From Laccaria trichodermophora (Eukaryota > Basidiomycota > Agaricomycetes > Agaricales > Hydnangiaceae): a DNA stretch of 64,000 bases. The stretch covers positions 2,914,001 to 2,978,000 of the forward strand of contig JACTVC010000003.1 of assembly GCA_018417955.1 (NCBI GenBank), read 5' to 3'. The number at the start of each line of letters is the position of its first letter. Position 1 is the stretch's first letter. This document shows, piece after piece, positions 1 to 10,485 of this stretch. The position numbers and the translations under genes were made by a program. The notes under the pieces are model-generated. The model saw only the letters and a program-made list of their open reading frames with translations. It was not told the DNA's origin and did no database searches.

Positions 1-909
1 GGTTGACATTCAAAGCTACAATTACGGCGCAAGTGAATGTTTCGTCGGTCGTGGATATGACCCTGTCAATGATCATAACCTATTCCGCATCAGCAACGCA
101 GACCATTTTGAGTATCTTGACTGCACTAAGGTGGAATCCAGTCAATCATTGCGCCAAGCGGTACGCTATTTATCATCAACATTCCTATAAGCCTATTGTT
201 TGACGTACAACTATCTTTTACCAGTGGCACCTTCAACATGGAAAACAGTATGAACTCGTGGTGACGACACAAGATGGTCTCTGGCGGTATCGGATGGGGG
301 ACATAATAGAAATTGGGGGTTTTGATCCAGCTGATGGGCAACCCCTCATTCGATTCATCGAGCGACGAGGGTTTGTCACACTCCTGCTTTTTCGAACGCT
401 GACCTAAAGGGTTTTTCTTAGCGTGGCTATTCGTATTGCGGGCGAATTTTTATCAGAGACGATATTCAAGAATGCAGTCCATCTGGTAGCTAAGGCGTTG
501 GGTACTGTGTTAGAGTTTGTTACGGAGGTAGACGATAGAAAAAATCCCCGGAGGTATGGATTCTTTGTCGAACTCGACGGAGAACTAGGTGAGCGGCCAA
601 TCGTATCGATTACACACTATGTTACCTATTACCTTTGCAATTTTAGGTTCTCATCCAGACGACGCCCCCAGAATGATTCACGACTTCTTCTGCACTGACC
701 CTGGCTACAAAAAATGGGCCGATTTTGGCAGGATTGGTATGCCTACTGTTCGCCTCGTCGCCCGCGGAACATTCCAAGAGTATCGTGAATGGCGGATGGT
801 GGTAACGGGAAATCCAATGGGACAAATGAAAGTACCAATTAGCACGCTAGACCCTGCGACTAAGGAATGGTTGGCAGCAAAGGTTGTACTGGAAATTGGG
901 AACTTGTGA
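1..909 (+). CDS. GH3-family enzyme, 3' part (5' end outside window)
   Basis: C-terminal part of a GH3-type protein (family of acyl-adenylating, amino-acid-conjugating enzymes best known as plant auxin/jasmonate amido synthetases; also found in some fungi). Exons 2-160 (frame from base 2), 225-370, 422-588 and 647-909; introns of 64, 51 and 58 bases, phases agree. The reading shows the family signature YELVVTTQDGLWRYRMGD followed by GFDP and IRFIERRG, then IAGEFLSE, the equivalent of the conserved hinge region between the large and small domains; the C-terminal domain runs to a stop at 907-909. The catalytic N-terminal ATP-binding part is upstream of the window. The substrate in fungi is not established, so I give no symbol. 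The family call rests on motif recall and the order of motifs; confidence is good for the family and low for substrate. Confidence 0.72.
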
Positions 910-2495
910 CGGCTTACCATGATACATAGACATAATGGACATTGTCAGGGAAGACTGAAGTACTTCGTAAGAGATTTCTCAACGCTTCTTGGGCGTTTTG
1001 TCGATCCTTGAAGCTTGTAGGACCTACGGCATAGACGTTTTTTTTTTCAGATTCAAAGCCCTTCCTATTTAAGTATCGGTCATTCCAGTATTACTTAGCG
1101 CTACAAAAATGGAAGAAAGTCGCTGACTTCAATGACGGCCGTCCTTACGTGCGTTCATACACCTTCAGAAAGTATACCTAATATTAAATACCAAGCTTCT
1201 CCGGAGGTCACGATCCCGAATTTCATTGGATGGGCTTTCGGGATTAGTATGCAAACTCCGCGTCAGAAAATACCCAGATGCTCTAAACGGCAGTTAACCC
1301 TGCTTATACTTCAGTTTTGGATTTGCCGGTGAGGGAGTTTCCAGTCGTGATGGATTTTCCATATCAAGGGTGGTCAGGACTGAGTACACCTCGATTCCCT
1401 TCGATGGATTCTGATTGATTTGCTGTCAGTTGCTCTTTTAGTTTTCCCAAGGCGTTATAGGGGAGGAGCCAGCCAGGTACGGGAAGTTCCTCTCCAAAAT
1501 GCGGGGAAAGAAGTTGACAGTATGGGGCACGTTTTGATTTGCAAAATCGTCGGCAGCAGTCTCTAGATCTTGAATTCAATTGAAAGCTCCTGTAATCTCT
1601 GCTATACATTCCAACAATGAATCCAACTTATTAATCAAGTCAAAATTAAGTTCTGAATGGCATATTGAGTTAACCACACTACAAGTCCTTTTCTAGTGTA
1701 AGTATTTCCAGGGAAGGTTCTACTTGGATATATTGTACAAGTACTCAGGCCATCGTCGGAGAGGTAAAATGTACTTCCATCTTAATCGAACGTGCTGCGT
1801 CGGGCAGCTTCTATTGAGCTGGAGTCCAGACCGTCCAAAGCCATTGTGACCCATCGACCGCCAACCGAAGCGCCTCCTTTGTAGGAAAACGGGCTATTGC
1901 GAAGGTGCATCTACCGAAAACGATTGGTTTGTGGATGCTTGCCTTAAACAAATGATTGCTGGCACCTGCAAAGCTCGATGAGAACCTCAGTAATTCCCAA
2001 ATTGAGGCGCTTCTCGTTTTGAGGGGTGACCGCAGAAGAAGCCGACATCGCGGGTTGCGCTGGTTGAATATTCAATTTGAATTTATCGCCCCTCCGAATT
2101 TACTATTCGCTCCATCTGGTAGGCGAAGAGATTATAAAGGTAAGTACCTCTCGTTCCACGCGGAACTCGAAAGATGAACGCACGTTGTTGGGAAGATGTC
2201 TGGAAGTTGAGAGAACGTAAAGGAATGTAACTTGTGGCCTAATGTAAACACACGGGTCGACCAAGAAGTAAATTGCTCACCCAGGACGTCTGAACATCTG
2301 TGTCATGGAATCACAACCGCAACAGCCCCGTGGACAATACCTTGGTCAAATTTTTCCTAGCGACGTAATTGGGTCGATAAATCTGCCAGGACCTGTTCAG
2401 CTTAAAAGGCGGTAGGTCGGTTGGTGGCATACTCAGAGAACCCCACTTCTCTACACCCCCAGCTCTACTACAACAACAATCGCGCCCTCAGCACA
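910..2495. other. intergenic, no supported gene
   Basis: No reading frame here has convincing splice signals or family motifs. The short open frames (for example 1956-2177 on +) look random. The last 100 bases before 2496 are the leader and promoter of the secreted-protein gene. Confidence 0.6.
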
Positions 2496-3038
2496 ATGCA
2501 ACTCCAGCTTTCCGCCCTTCTCTCACTCCTGACCGTCGCACTCTTCGCCGTTCCCGCTTTGTCGCAACGCACCCTCAACATTGAAGTCTTTGATTCCCCC
2601 CGCCGATGCATAGGGGCCAGTTTCACCTTCCGTAACGTCGCCCCGGGCGTCTGCTGCACCAATATCCCTAGAGGATATGGGTTTTCCGTAAGTTTCCTAG
2701 GTCTTCAGCCCGGGTCAGTTGGCGATGGGTTCGTCGCGAACTCGTGCGCAAGTCAACATTTGTTTGAGGTCTTCCGTGGTGGAGAGTGCTGGCAGTCAAG
2801 AGACAGCCGCCGCGTGGGGGCTTTGCGCTGGACATCAGCAGGAGGCTGCACGGGATGCCTCTTGGAGGACGGACAGACCAAGGGCCCAGCACCATCTTTG
2901 TTCAGCTACGATGATCACGCCGGAGTCAAGAACACCATCGTCGTTCCAGCTGATGACGAAGACGCTGCTCAGAAGATTGCTGACCTGTACGAAGCGAAGG
3001 ACTTTGAGGCGTTGGCTAAGTACGAGAAGGAAGAGTAA
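2496..3038 (+). CDS. small secreted cysteine-rich protein
   Basis: Single-exon gene of 180 residues. The open frame extends 25 codons upstream to a TTG, but the ATG at 2496 begins a textbook signal peptide (MQLQLSALLSLL, cleavage near ALS-Q at residues 22-24), so I chose it. The mature part has seven cysteines including a CC pair, a Gly/aromatic-rich centre and an acidic, Lys-rich tail ending KYEKEE. There is no similarity I recognise to hydrophobins, cerato-platanins or lectins; it belongs to the broad class of basidiomycete small secreted proteins, typically expressed in fruiting bodies or at the growing edge. Seven cysteines leave one unpaired unless it dimerises. Its 3' flank (3109-3380) is shared with the gene at 8600, see findings. 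Function unknown. Confidence 0.7.
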   Translation: MQLQLSALLSLLTVALFAVPALSQRTLNIEVFDSPRRCIGASFTFRNVAPGVCCTNIPRGYGFSVSFLGLQPGSVGDGFVANSCASQHLFEVFRGGECWQSRDSRRVGALRWTSAGGCTGCLLEDGQTKGPAPSLFSYDDHAGVKNTIVVPADDEDAAQKIADLYEAKDFEALAKYEKEE

Positions 3039-3108
3039 GAGGTCAGTGAGCCTCCGCCTTTTCCTTCTTCGCAATCGCTTTACTCACTGTTCGCTGTCCC
3101 ATAGGTTG

Positions 3109-3380
3109 GAAGTTCCCATCCGTTGGGCATTCTTGGAGAGACTGGATATAAGCTTTGATATGTTTTGATTTTTTTTTTTACGTAGACGCGACCGAGTTGC
3201 TTTCGGTACTAAATGCAACCTCAACCACACGATCGCGTTTATCTGGACAATATGTATGATATTTGTGTCTGATGTGTAGTCATTCTGATTCAATTTGTGT
3301 GCTTGTGAATGCGTTATTTCATTGGGGGTGCGATTACGAACTGTTTCTAGTGTTGTTTGAAGTCGGACGCATCAGAAAAC
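3109..3380. repeat. 3' flank repeat copy 1
   Basis: About 270 bases just after the secreted-protein gene that match, with substitutions and small gaps, 9308-9550 after the gene at 8600. Shared blocks include GTTTATCTGGACAATATGT (3237 and 9425) and TTGTGAATGCGTTATTTC (3303 and 9478). Confidence 0.7.
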
Positions 3381-4018
3381 CTGGTTGGATCAGTTGGCTG
3401 CATTTTAAGTAGGCTACCATTACCGTAAGGTAGGGGACATCCATACCTCGTTATCATAATGTAGGTGCTGGCAATCCACGTTCAAGCGTTGGTGATAGCA
3501 GTGGTGCATTTCTCCCCAACCCTGTGGATGAGGTTTCTTGGAGGTTTCTCGGGAAGAAGAGGGATGTCACACCCGTCACAGCACCCTGCACGCACGTGAG
3601 CGCGACAACGCGTCGCGTAGGTGGGATTGCATTCAATAACCACGTAGGCGGCTACGGCCCATTCTTGAGTTGGCCAGGTTTTAGTACTTGTGCTGGTTCC
3701 AATTATATTCGTTAAATACATTGAATTACAGTATGTAATTACACGTCGCTCGGCACTCATGGGCTGTGATATTCAAGTTTACTCAATGCGCTGTCCCTTT
3801 GGCTTCCCTTACTTACCTAAATTCCAGCCTAAAACCCTGTGGCCAAAACCAGAGAAACAAAGGAAAACAACGAAAGTATATATGATATGACGGGGTATCA
3901 TAAGTGAGTGAGGTAATACTGTATTCCATAATGCTAATGATGGGTGCTGGCGATAACCAAAATCCAAATCCGAATGCTGAAGGTCCCAACTTAACAAAAA
4001 CATACCCCCCAAAAGCAC
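3381..4018. other. intergenic between convergent genes
   Basis: No supported gene. This is the 3' space between the + strand secreted-protein gene and the - strand gene ending at 4019. Confidence 0.55.
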
Positions 4019-6907
4019 CTAAAACTCCCCCTGCCCCGAAACCAAAATCGCAAACCACCCAAACATAGCCATCAAAAACCTAACCATCCACGCCGGGTCT
4101 GCACCGAGACCAAGACCAGGGCGGAGCTGCATCGCTAGTGCGATGTCCAGTGGTGAGCGGGACACCCTTATTCGTTGGGTATCCGGGGTTTGTATTAAAG
4201 ATGAGATGGTCTTGATGGAGGTGGTAGCTGTCATGGTTGTGGTTGTAGTTGTATTTGAAGAAGAGGATGGAGCTTGCGAATCGGGGAACGAACCCGGCAG
4301 CGCCTCGGTGTCGGTCTCTTCTTGCACCCTCACCTCCTCCACCACCTCCTCCGTCAACAACGCCACCCCACCCTTCTTAGAGCTCAACGGACTAGCCAAA
4401 GGCGTCGAACTCGAACTCGATGAGCTCAACCCAAGCGGAGGCGCGTCCGCCGCGCGGAGGGACCACGCAGGCCTCATCCCCAACGGCGAGCTAGGCGCCG
4501 TTCGCGGCGTCGACTTCACCACTCCCAGACCACCAGGGGACGAAGGCGGTGAGTCGGGGGGTGTAGGCGTTTGTGAGGGCGGTGAACGCTTCTCTTTCTC
4601 TTCCTTAATACTGATGCTGAAATCGAAATCGGGGAGAGGGAGTAACTCCGGATCAGGATACTCCTCCTCCGGTGAGCGCTTGGTATCAGAGATGGTAATG
4701 AGTGGAATGGTGAGTGGTGGAAGCAGAGGTAAAGGCGGGGAATCTTCCACGGAGGTAGGAGGTGATTCGGGTTCAGGTTCTTGTTGGATCAATAAATCGT
4801 ATGGTGGTTTCTCGTCTAGGAGAGACACATCACCATTCCGGAGTGGATGCACGTCAGCGTCCAAAGGCAAAGGCAAAGACAACGGAGCATCGACTAAATC
4901 CAGCCCCAAGCTCCACGCACGCATCATGTCGTCTTCTTCATCCCATTGCCACGCTGTGGCCATGGGTTTGTGTTCGGACGTGTCCTGATCCTGATCCTGA
5001 GGGAGGTTGGCTGGTTTGGTGGGTTCGGGAGAGGCGTGTACGTTCACCAAGAGGACGTCTGTCGTTTTCGGGAGAGGGGCCTCAACGACTTCTGGTGCGG
5101 AGACTTCCACATCCACAGAACGAGAAACCTCCAGATCCACAACCTCAGGCTGAGAAACCTCCGCATCCACGACCTCTGGTGCGGAAACCTCCACATCTAC
5201 AACCTCCACCGCAGAAACCTCCACATCAACAATCTCTGGCTCCACATCCACATCCACATCCACATCCTCTCCCGCAGAACCCTTCCCAACCTCAGGAAGC
5301 GAAACCTCCACATCCACAGGACGAGGAGACACATCCACAAGTACGCCTTCTTCTTCTTCCTCTCTCTCTTCCTCTCCATCTTCCTCATTCCCTTTTTCCT
5401 CTCCAACCATAACATGTACAGCATCTTCATAACCGACATGCACCAACTCCTCTCCCCCCTCCTCCTGGCTCTCAACCGACTCAGCCGCAGGCACAACCGC
5501 TTCATCCAAAACGGAATCGGGTGCAAAGACGGGCGGCTGCGCAACGGGTGCAAACATAGGCACAGACACAAAGGCCTTCTCCACAATTGGGAGATGCACA
5601 AGAGGCTCAACATTCATTGGGACAGGCGACGCCTCCCTCGACACCACCCGACTCGTCCCAACGCTCAACACCACGGGTTCCATAGGTGAAATAGTCCTAG
5701 ACGAAGAAGCGTCCACGTCTACGAGCTTTTCTTCCGTTATTGAGGGTACGTCGACGTCGATGAGTGCGTTGTTGTGTGCGGGGTTTTTGGGAGGAGTGGT
5801 GAGAGGGAGAGGAAGTAGCTCGACCTCCCGTTTGAGAGCGACCAACTCAACCTCGACGTCCCCACCAATACTCCTTCTCCTGTTGTGGGACACCATAACG
5901 CCTTGCGCATGCTTGAACCCAAACACGTCTTCCTCCCCCTCTGCACGTGTTGTGTCGGATAGATCAACCAACGGCATAGAGACCGACTCAAGTGGACCAC
6001 CTGGAACCAGCGAGCTTGCAGCCCTCTTCCGACGACCGAAAACACCAACGTCCTCGTCATCCTGATCCTCTTCCCCTTCAGAGCTGGAGGAAAAGTCAAT
6101 CAAGGGTGCGTCCTTGGACGTGCGGTATAAATCCCGCATCTCAACTTCCGCTTCAGCATGTGGGAACGCAAGCCCCAACCTCGAATTCGCGACTTTCCGC
6201 ACGGGAACACCACCGAGACTCTTTGACCGTCTATGTGCGGTCGTTGGAGGGGGTGTGGTAGCTAAGAAAGGCGGGGACGGTGTTCGTGGACGATTGGGGG
6301 ATATGATGCTCTTTGGTTGAGGTTGGAGGGGGACGTATGGACCGGGAAAGAGGGAGAAGGGTGTGGGGAGGGGGATGCGTAGTGGGATGGAGGAGAAGGG
6401 GGAGTGGGAGTGGTGTGCTGGGGAGGGTGTGCGTGGGCCTGGGGAAGTTGTTGATGTGCCGGGTGAGGGCGAGGAGGTGAGTGGGGGTGTTGGTGGGAAA
6501 GGGAGAGGGGTTGCTGGGGTTTGGAACGCACTTTGTTGCTCGGTGAACACGCCGTAATCGACTAGAGCAGCTGTAGGTGGGGGACTGGCCACGTGTGTAG
6601 GTAACAGTTCGACGCTGTTACCCCTTGAAGGCAACAGTGCTGAAGCCTTGCGGTATGCATTCGCCGTGGTCTTCTTGAATGGGGTCAAGTCCCATGAGGG
6701 GACTGGTATCCTCGACTTTTTGGGTTCAGAGACGGCGTTGGTGGTTGGCAGAGTCTCCAAGGACGAGGAAGAGGAAGCAGAAGAAGAAGAAGAGCGAGAG
6801 AGCAAGTTCCTAAAATTGACGATTCGGATGATGCGTTGTACGATGTATGAGAATACGAGTGCGAGGACGGAGTATCCCAATATGGGGATAGCGGCGAAGG
6901 AGGACAT
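4019..6907 (-). CDS. long disordered protein with hydrophobic ends
   Basis: One uninterrupted frame of 962 residues starting at ATG 6907. Residues about 6-25 are a hydrophobic anchor (IPILGYSVLALVFSYIV) and residues about 937-957 form a second hydrophobic stretch (WMVRFLMAMFGWFAILV). Between them everything is low complexity: Ser/Pro-rich segments with many SP/TP sites (residues 30-250), acidic Glu/Asp runs, and an imperfect repeat of the type VDVEVSxPEVVD near the middle. No catalytic domain is visible. Such architecture would fit a membrane-tethered scaffold at the ER or nuclear envelope, but this is inference. The strong codon bias throws long shadow frames on the + strand (4143-4988 and 4762-5412) that I reject. 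It is not impossible that the last hydrophobic part is spliced differently; no obvious introns are seen. Confidence 0.7.
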   Translation of the reverse strand: MSSFAAIPILGYSVLALVFSYIVQRIIRIVNFRNLLSRSSSSSASSSSSLETLPTTNAVSEPKKSRIPVPSWDLTPFKKTTANAYRKASALLPSRGNSVELLPTHVASPPPTAALVDYGVFTEQQSAFQTPATPLPFPPTPPLTSSPSPGTSTTSPGPRTPSPAHHSHSPFSSIPLRIPLPTPFSLFPGPYVPLQPQPKSIISPNRPRTPSPPFLATTPPPTTAHRRSKSLGGVPVRKVANSRLGLAFPHAEAEVEMRDLYRTSKDAPLIDFSSSSEGEEDQDDEDVGVFGRRKRAASSLVPGGPLESVSMPLVDLSDTTRAEGEEDVFGFKHAQGVMVSHNRRRSIGGDVEVELVALKREVELLPLPLTTPPKNPAHNNALIDVDVPSITEEKLVDVDASSSRTISPMEPVVLSVGTSRVVSREASPVPMNVEPLVHLPIVEKAFVSVPMFAPVAQPPVFAPDSVLDEAVVPAAESVESQEEGGEELVHVGYEDAVHVMVGEEKGNEEDGEEEREEEEEGVLVDVSPRPVDVEVSLPEVGKGSAGEDVDVDVDVEPEIVDVEVSAVEVVDVEVSAPEVVDAEVSQPEVVDLEVSRSVDVEVSAPEVVEAPLPKTTDVLLVNVHASPEPTKPANLPQDQDQDTSEHKPMATAWQWDEEDDMMRAWSLGLDLVDAPLSLPLPLDADVHPLRNGDVSLLDEKPPYDLLIQQEPEPESPPTSVEDSPPLPLLPPLTIPLITISDTKRSPEEEYPDPELLPLPDFDFSISIKEEKEKRSPPSQTPTPPDSPPSSPGGLGVVKSTPRTAPSSPLGMRPAWSLRAADAPPLGLSSSSSSSTPLASPLSSKKGGVALLTEEVVEEVRVQEETDTEALPGSFPDSQAPSSSSNTTTTTTMTATTSIKTISSLIQTPDTQRIRVSRSPLDIALAMQLRPGLGLGADPAWMVRFLMAMFGWFAILVSGQGEF

Positions 6908-8599
6908 GCTTGGTGTCGTCGTGGTTAGGACCGGCTGCGCTCTATTAGAACATGAGTGAGATTAGTGATAAAAAGAAGTGAACACGAACGCAGCACGGGT
7001 ATTGAGAGAGAGGGTAGAAAGGGAGAAAGTCGTGAAAGTCATTAAGAAGACGAGGCGATGGGTGGGATATAGGGAAACAGGCGAGGAGTGAGCACGAGGA
7101 TCAAGCCAGTTGTGCAGACACTGACGAGATGGGTCTCCTCGAGGAGTACACGAGGTAGATTATGTACCATACGCCTTGCTGGCATGACCACGTGCTTATT
7201 TTTTCAACGGTGACGGTTACAAGTTGGCGAGAATGGAACGACCACACCAAGGACGCGGACGCGTTGTTTCGACATAACGACGCGTTCTTCTCGTTAGAGA
7301 GTACAACTCTTTACATTCCGAGGAGAAGGTACGTGTTGTGTTTGACTTTAGGCGCTGATCACCACGCGTCGACGTCATTCACGCCACATCATCACACAAG
7401 CGCACATCAGTATCGCTCACTCAGGGATTCGTACAGCACAAGGCGTCTACTCCACGCAAGCTGGCAACGAACATCATTCGCGAGCGCTGGCCATGGTATG
7501 ACTCTAAGACATTCAATCACAAGAAGGACATGAAAATCCCACCTAGCACTTCTTGAAGGTGCTCCACAGCCATGATCAAGCTATTCCACACTGTCACCCA
7601 TCCGCTTTCTTTCAAAAAAAAAATCTTTCATGAATTCGCTATGTTGCCTTGTAAGTAAGTTGGAAATCTTCATTCAGGACGATGATCAGTTGGCAACCAC
7701 GCCGAGTATCACAGTACTTAACACAGGAATGCAGAATTCAAATAACTTTCACTCAAGTCGTACTTCCCGATGCCGAGGACTAGACCCCCCGATTACAGAT
7801 TCTCCAGATGCGTGCCAAGCTGTTACACCCCTAGTCGCCCATAGCTGGCGAAGGTCGAGATAAGGTGAAGAATTTGTCCGTACGTAAAAAGTTCTGCAAT
7901 TTAACACCTAGTCCCGAATCGAACAGGAGCTCAATGGCCGGACTGATCAAATCCAACTTGGATGCTTCTCCAGGTGTACATCGCCATTACGCCACTAGGT
8001 CGTATGATTTCTCTTGACGGATGCTCATCTCATTTCATTTGAGACAGTCTCGGCTTCAATTGCAATTTTAAGGCGCGTTGGGGAATCAGCCTTCAAGCTC
8101 ATCCGCCACCACTGTCATGGTTGAGTCGCCTAGGCCTTGCCAAAAACTTAGTGGGTACTGTTCCAACTCAGGTTTTTTTCTGCAACCTTAGACTGACCCC
8201 TAGTAGGAAGTCCAGAAATGCATGCATAGTATTTCATGAAAACGTATCGCGGAGACTCCCAAATAAGTAAGCTAATATACGGTAATGCGACCCCAGTCTC
8301 AGGCTCGAACGAACCCCATCTATTCGTTCCTCGTCACCCTGAAAGGTGACCGGTGACCATTTATCGCGATATACTACAGTACTAGTGGTCTGGGAACACC
8401 CTCACTTCACTTCCTTCCGATGCCTCTGCGACGATGTGATGCAGTCTGGAGAAGCAATTAGAGCCGCTGATGAATTCTAATCCTACCACGTAGTTCTTGG
8501 GTTTAGCTAGTACAGCCTGGAAGGGCTTATTTATGACCGTGGAAGAGTCCTTACACTCTTTTAAACCTAGTCGGAGACGATTGCTACCCGCATACCACC
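6908..8599. other. intergenic, no supported gene
   Basis: Divergent promoter region between the disordered-protein gene (-) and the secreted-protein gene at 8600 (+). Short frames (7162-7533, 7630-7863) have no motif or splice support. Confidence 0.55.
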
Positions 8600-9277
8600 A
8601 TGAAGTCCTTCCTTGCTCCCCTCACGTTCGCTATGGTCTTGGCCTCCAACGCTCTCGCTCAAATTTCAGTCTCCTACGCTCCGTAACTTCTTCCATCTTT
8701 TCTCTCCATTTGCTGTCTCTCATTTCGTCGCTCATTAGCAACAATGGGACTGTCTTCCTTGGCCAAATTCTTCAAGTCAAATGGCAAGGTGGAGAATGTG
8801 AGCGTTTCTCGCACATGTCTAACCATTGTAAAAGCATTCACTCACACTAAAAATCCAGTCCCTTATACCTTAGTGCGTCCTGCTTATCGTTGTCATCACT
8901 GTGCTAACCTTGGTGCTAACGACTTCTTTTTCAGAAGCACGTCACTACTACTTAGTTGTTTCTTTATGTTTCTCATTCGTATTAATACCTCTTTGATCAG
9001 CGTCATCTCTGGCAGTGCCGACCTGGGCACCACTCTTGGCTACTATCCCAACATAACAAGCGACACCTGGCCATGGATCGTCCAAATTCCGAAGAGTCTT
9101 CTGCAGAAAGGTCAGTCATACGATGAAGTTCCGAGTCCTATAAATACAGTTTATCGTCTTACCCTCTTCCAAGGAACGTCGGCCTCCTTCTTTCAAGTGG
9201 AAGATGTCAAGGGTGATGTTGGTCGATCCGAGACATTCGCCATTCATGCTGAAAGTAAGCCTGACCCAAATAAATAA
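8600..9277 (+). CDS. secreted Kre9/KNH-like beta-sandwich protein
   Basis: Multi-exon small gene with Kozak CCACCATG at 8600. Proposed exons 8600-8682, 8739-8797, 8859-8872, 8935-8954, 9001-9110 and 9150-9277, total 137 residues; all phases agree, but exons 3 and 4 are only 14 and 20 bases and the 39-base gap 9111-9149 is in frame and may be retained (150 residues). Signal peptide MKSFLAPLTFAMVLASNALA, then the start ISVSYAPNNGTVFLGQ and VKWQGG, the pattern (G-T-V-x-x-x-G-Q-x-x-x-V-x-W) of the Kre9/KNH N-terminal-like domain of fungal cell-wall and GPI-anchored proteins, later PWIVQIP and a final FAIHAE strand. No Ser/Thr-rich GPI tail follows, so it is probably freely secreted. A donor GTAAGC close to the end could change the last residues. 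Its 3' flank is shared with the gene at 2496. Confidence 0.58.
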
Positions 9278-9307
9278 GAACTGGAGCCTAAGTTTCCCAA
9301 ATAGATT

Positions 9308-9550
9308 GAAAGTTCCGGCCCTTTCATTCTTGGAATGAGCTTTGATACGTTTGACAATTTTTTTCTTGACCTCGATGTTGCTTTCGGGTAATACATAGTC
9401 GTGGCCTTTCAACCAGGCGATCACGTTTATCTGGACAATATGTATGATTTTTCCATTGAAATCCGAATTTGTCTGCTTGTGAATGCGTTATTTCGTCGAC
9501 GGCGCAATTAAGAACTGTTTCTTTTTTGTTCAAAGTCTTCTGCTGCCATC
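9308..9550. repeat. 3' flank repeat copy 2
   Basis: Counterpart of 3109-3380, in the same orientation and at a similar distance downstream of a small secreted-protein gene. Confidence 0.7.
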
Positions 9551-10485
9551 GAAAGGTCATCCTTGGAGTTTATTTAATACAAGTTGAGCGGGCTCACAAG
9601 AGAAAGCTTATGATCGCATTTCTTGTTTTAATTTCACCCGAGGAGCACGGAACTGTGAATCGAGGTGGTGCTTATACTCGTACTCCAGCACCGAAGGCGG
9701 ACGAAAAGAGACAAAAGCAAAACAAAAGCAAAACAGAACTGAGTTTGCCAAGCTTTGCCAAGATGACGCCGAAGATCAATCATCATCAATACAACCAAAT
9801 ACCTGCCATTTTTTTTCCAAGTGGTTGACGCCGTAAAAGTCAGCAAAGCGCACCTCACTCACTTCGACCTTTGTGAAGGCCAAACATTCTTTTTGCTGGT
9901 TCAGATACTTCTTGAAAAACGACGCAGAACAGGCTAATAGAGCTATGGTAGGCCTACGGCCGTGGTCTTGGCAGGACAATCACTGCCACTGCATGCATCA
10001 AAATGAAAACACAAAGGTACACACTTGGTGCTGGACCTGGTCGTCGACGGCACGGCCCTTTCAATGGAAGGTTTTGAACGATGCAGCCTCGCACGAGTCG
10101 CATTTTCTGTGCATGAGATGGACCGTGGGTGAGCTTATCTGTTCCATCTCTCAGATCTTCAGCAATTCTGACTGTCTCGCTACGTAGTAGGAGCGCTGGG
10201 GAAAAAGTCGTCGAGGGGACGTGATGCTTCAAGATTTGTGTGGAAAACTCTATGACCCTGACATATGTCCAGATCTGGAGTCAAAAAGTTGCTGTGCGGG
10301 CAGACAAAGGGCATACCTCTGCGGCGGATCCGGCCTTTCCACATATAATAAGACCCATACCGTCGAGGCATCCATCACCTGCGTTTTTCTTCTTCCTCAT
10401 CAATCTCCATTTTTTCTCCTTCCGCCCCTCTCTCCTCCGCTTACGACAACCACTTACCTTGGAGACGACAGTCCTTGCCTTGACC
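9551..10485. other. intergenic with protease promoter
   Basis: No gene supported. A TATA-like ACATATAATA lies at 10341-10350, about 140 bases before the protease ATG, followed by a pyrimidine-rich stretch (10380-10440) typical of basidiomycete core promoters. Confidence 0.45.

Noticed and set aside
4143..5412. Long + strand open frames (281 and 216 residues) opposite the disordered-protein gene
   Set aside because: They are shadows of the biased codon use of the minus-strand gene and consist of low-complexity His/Pro or Gly/Ser runs without splice or start support.
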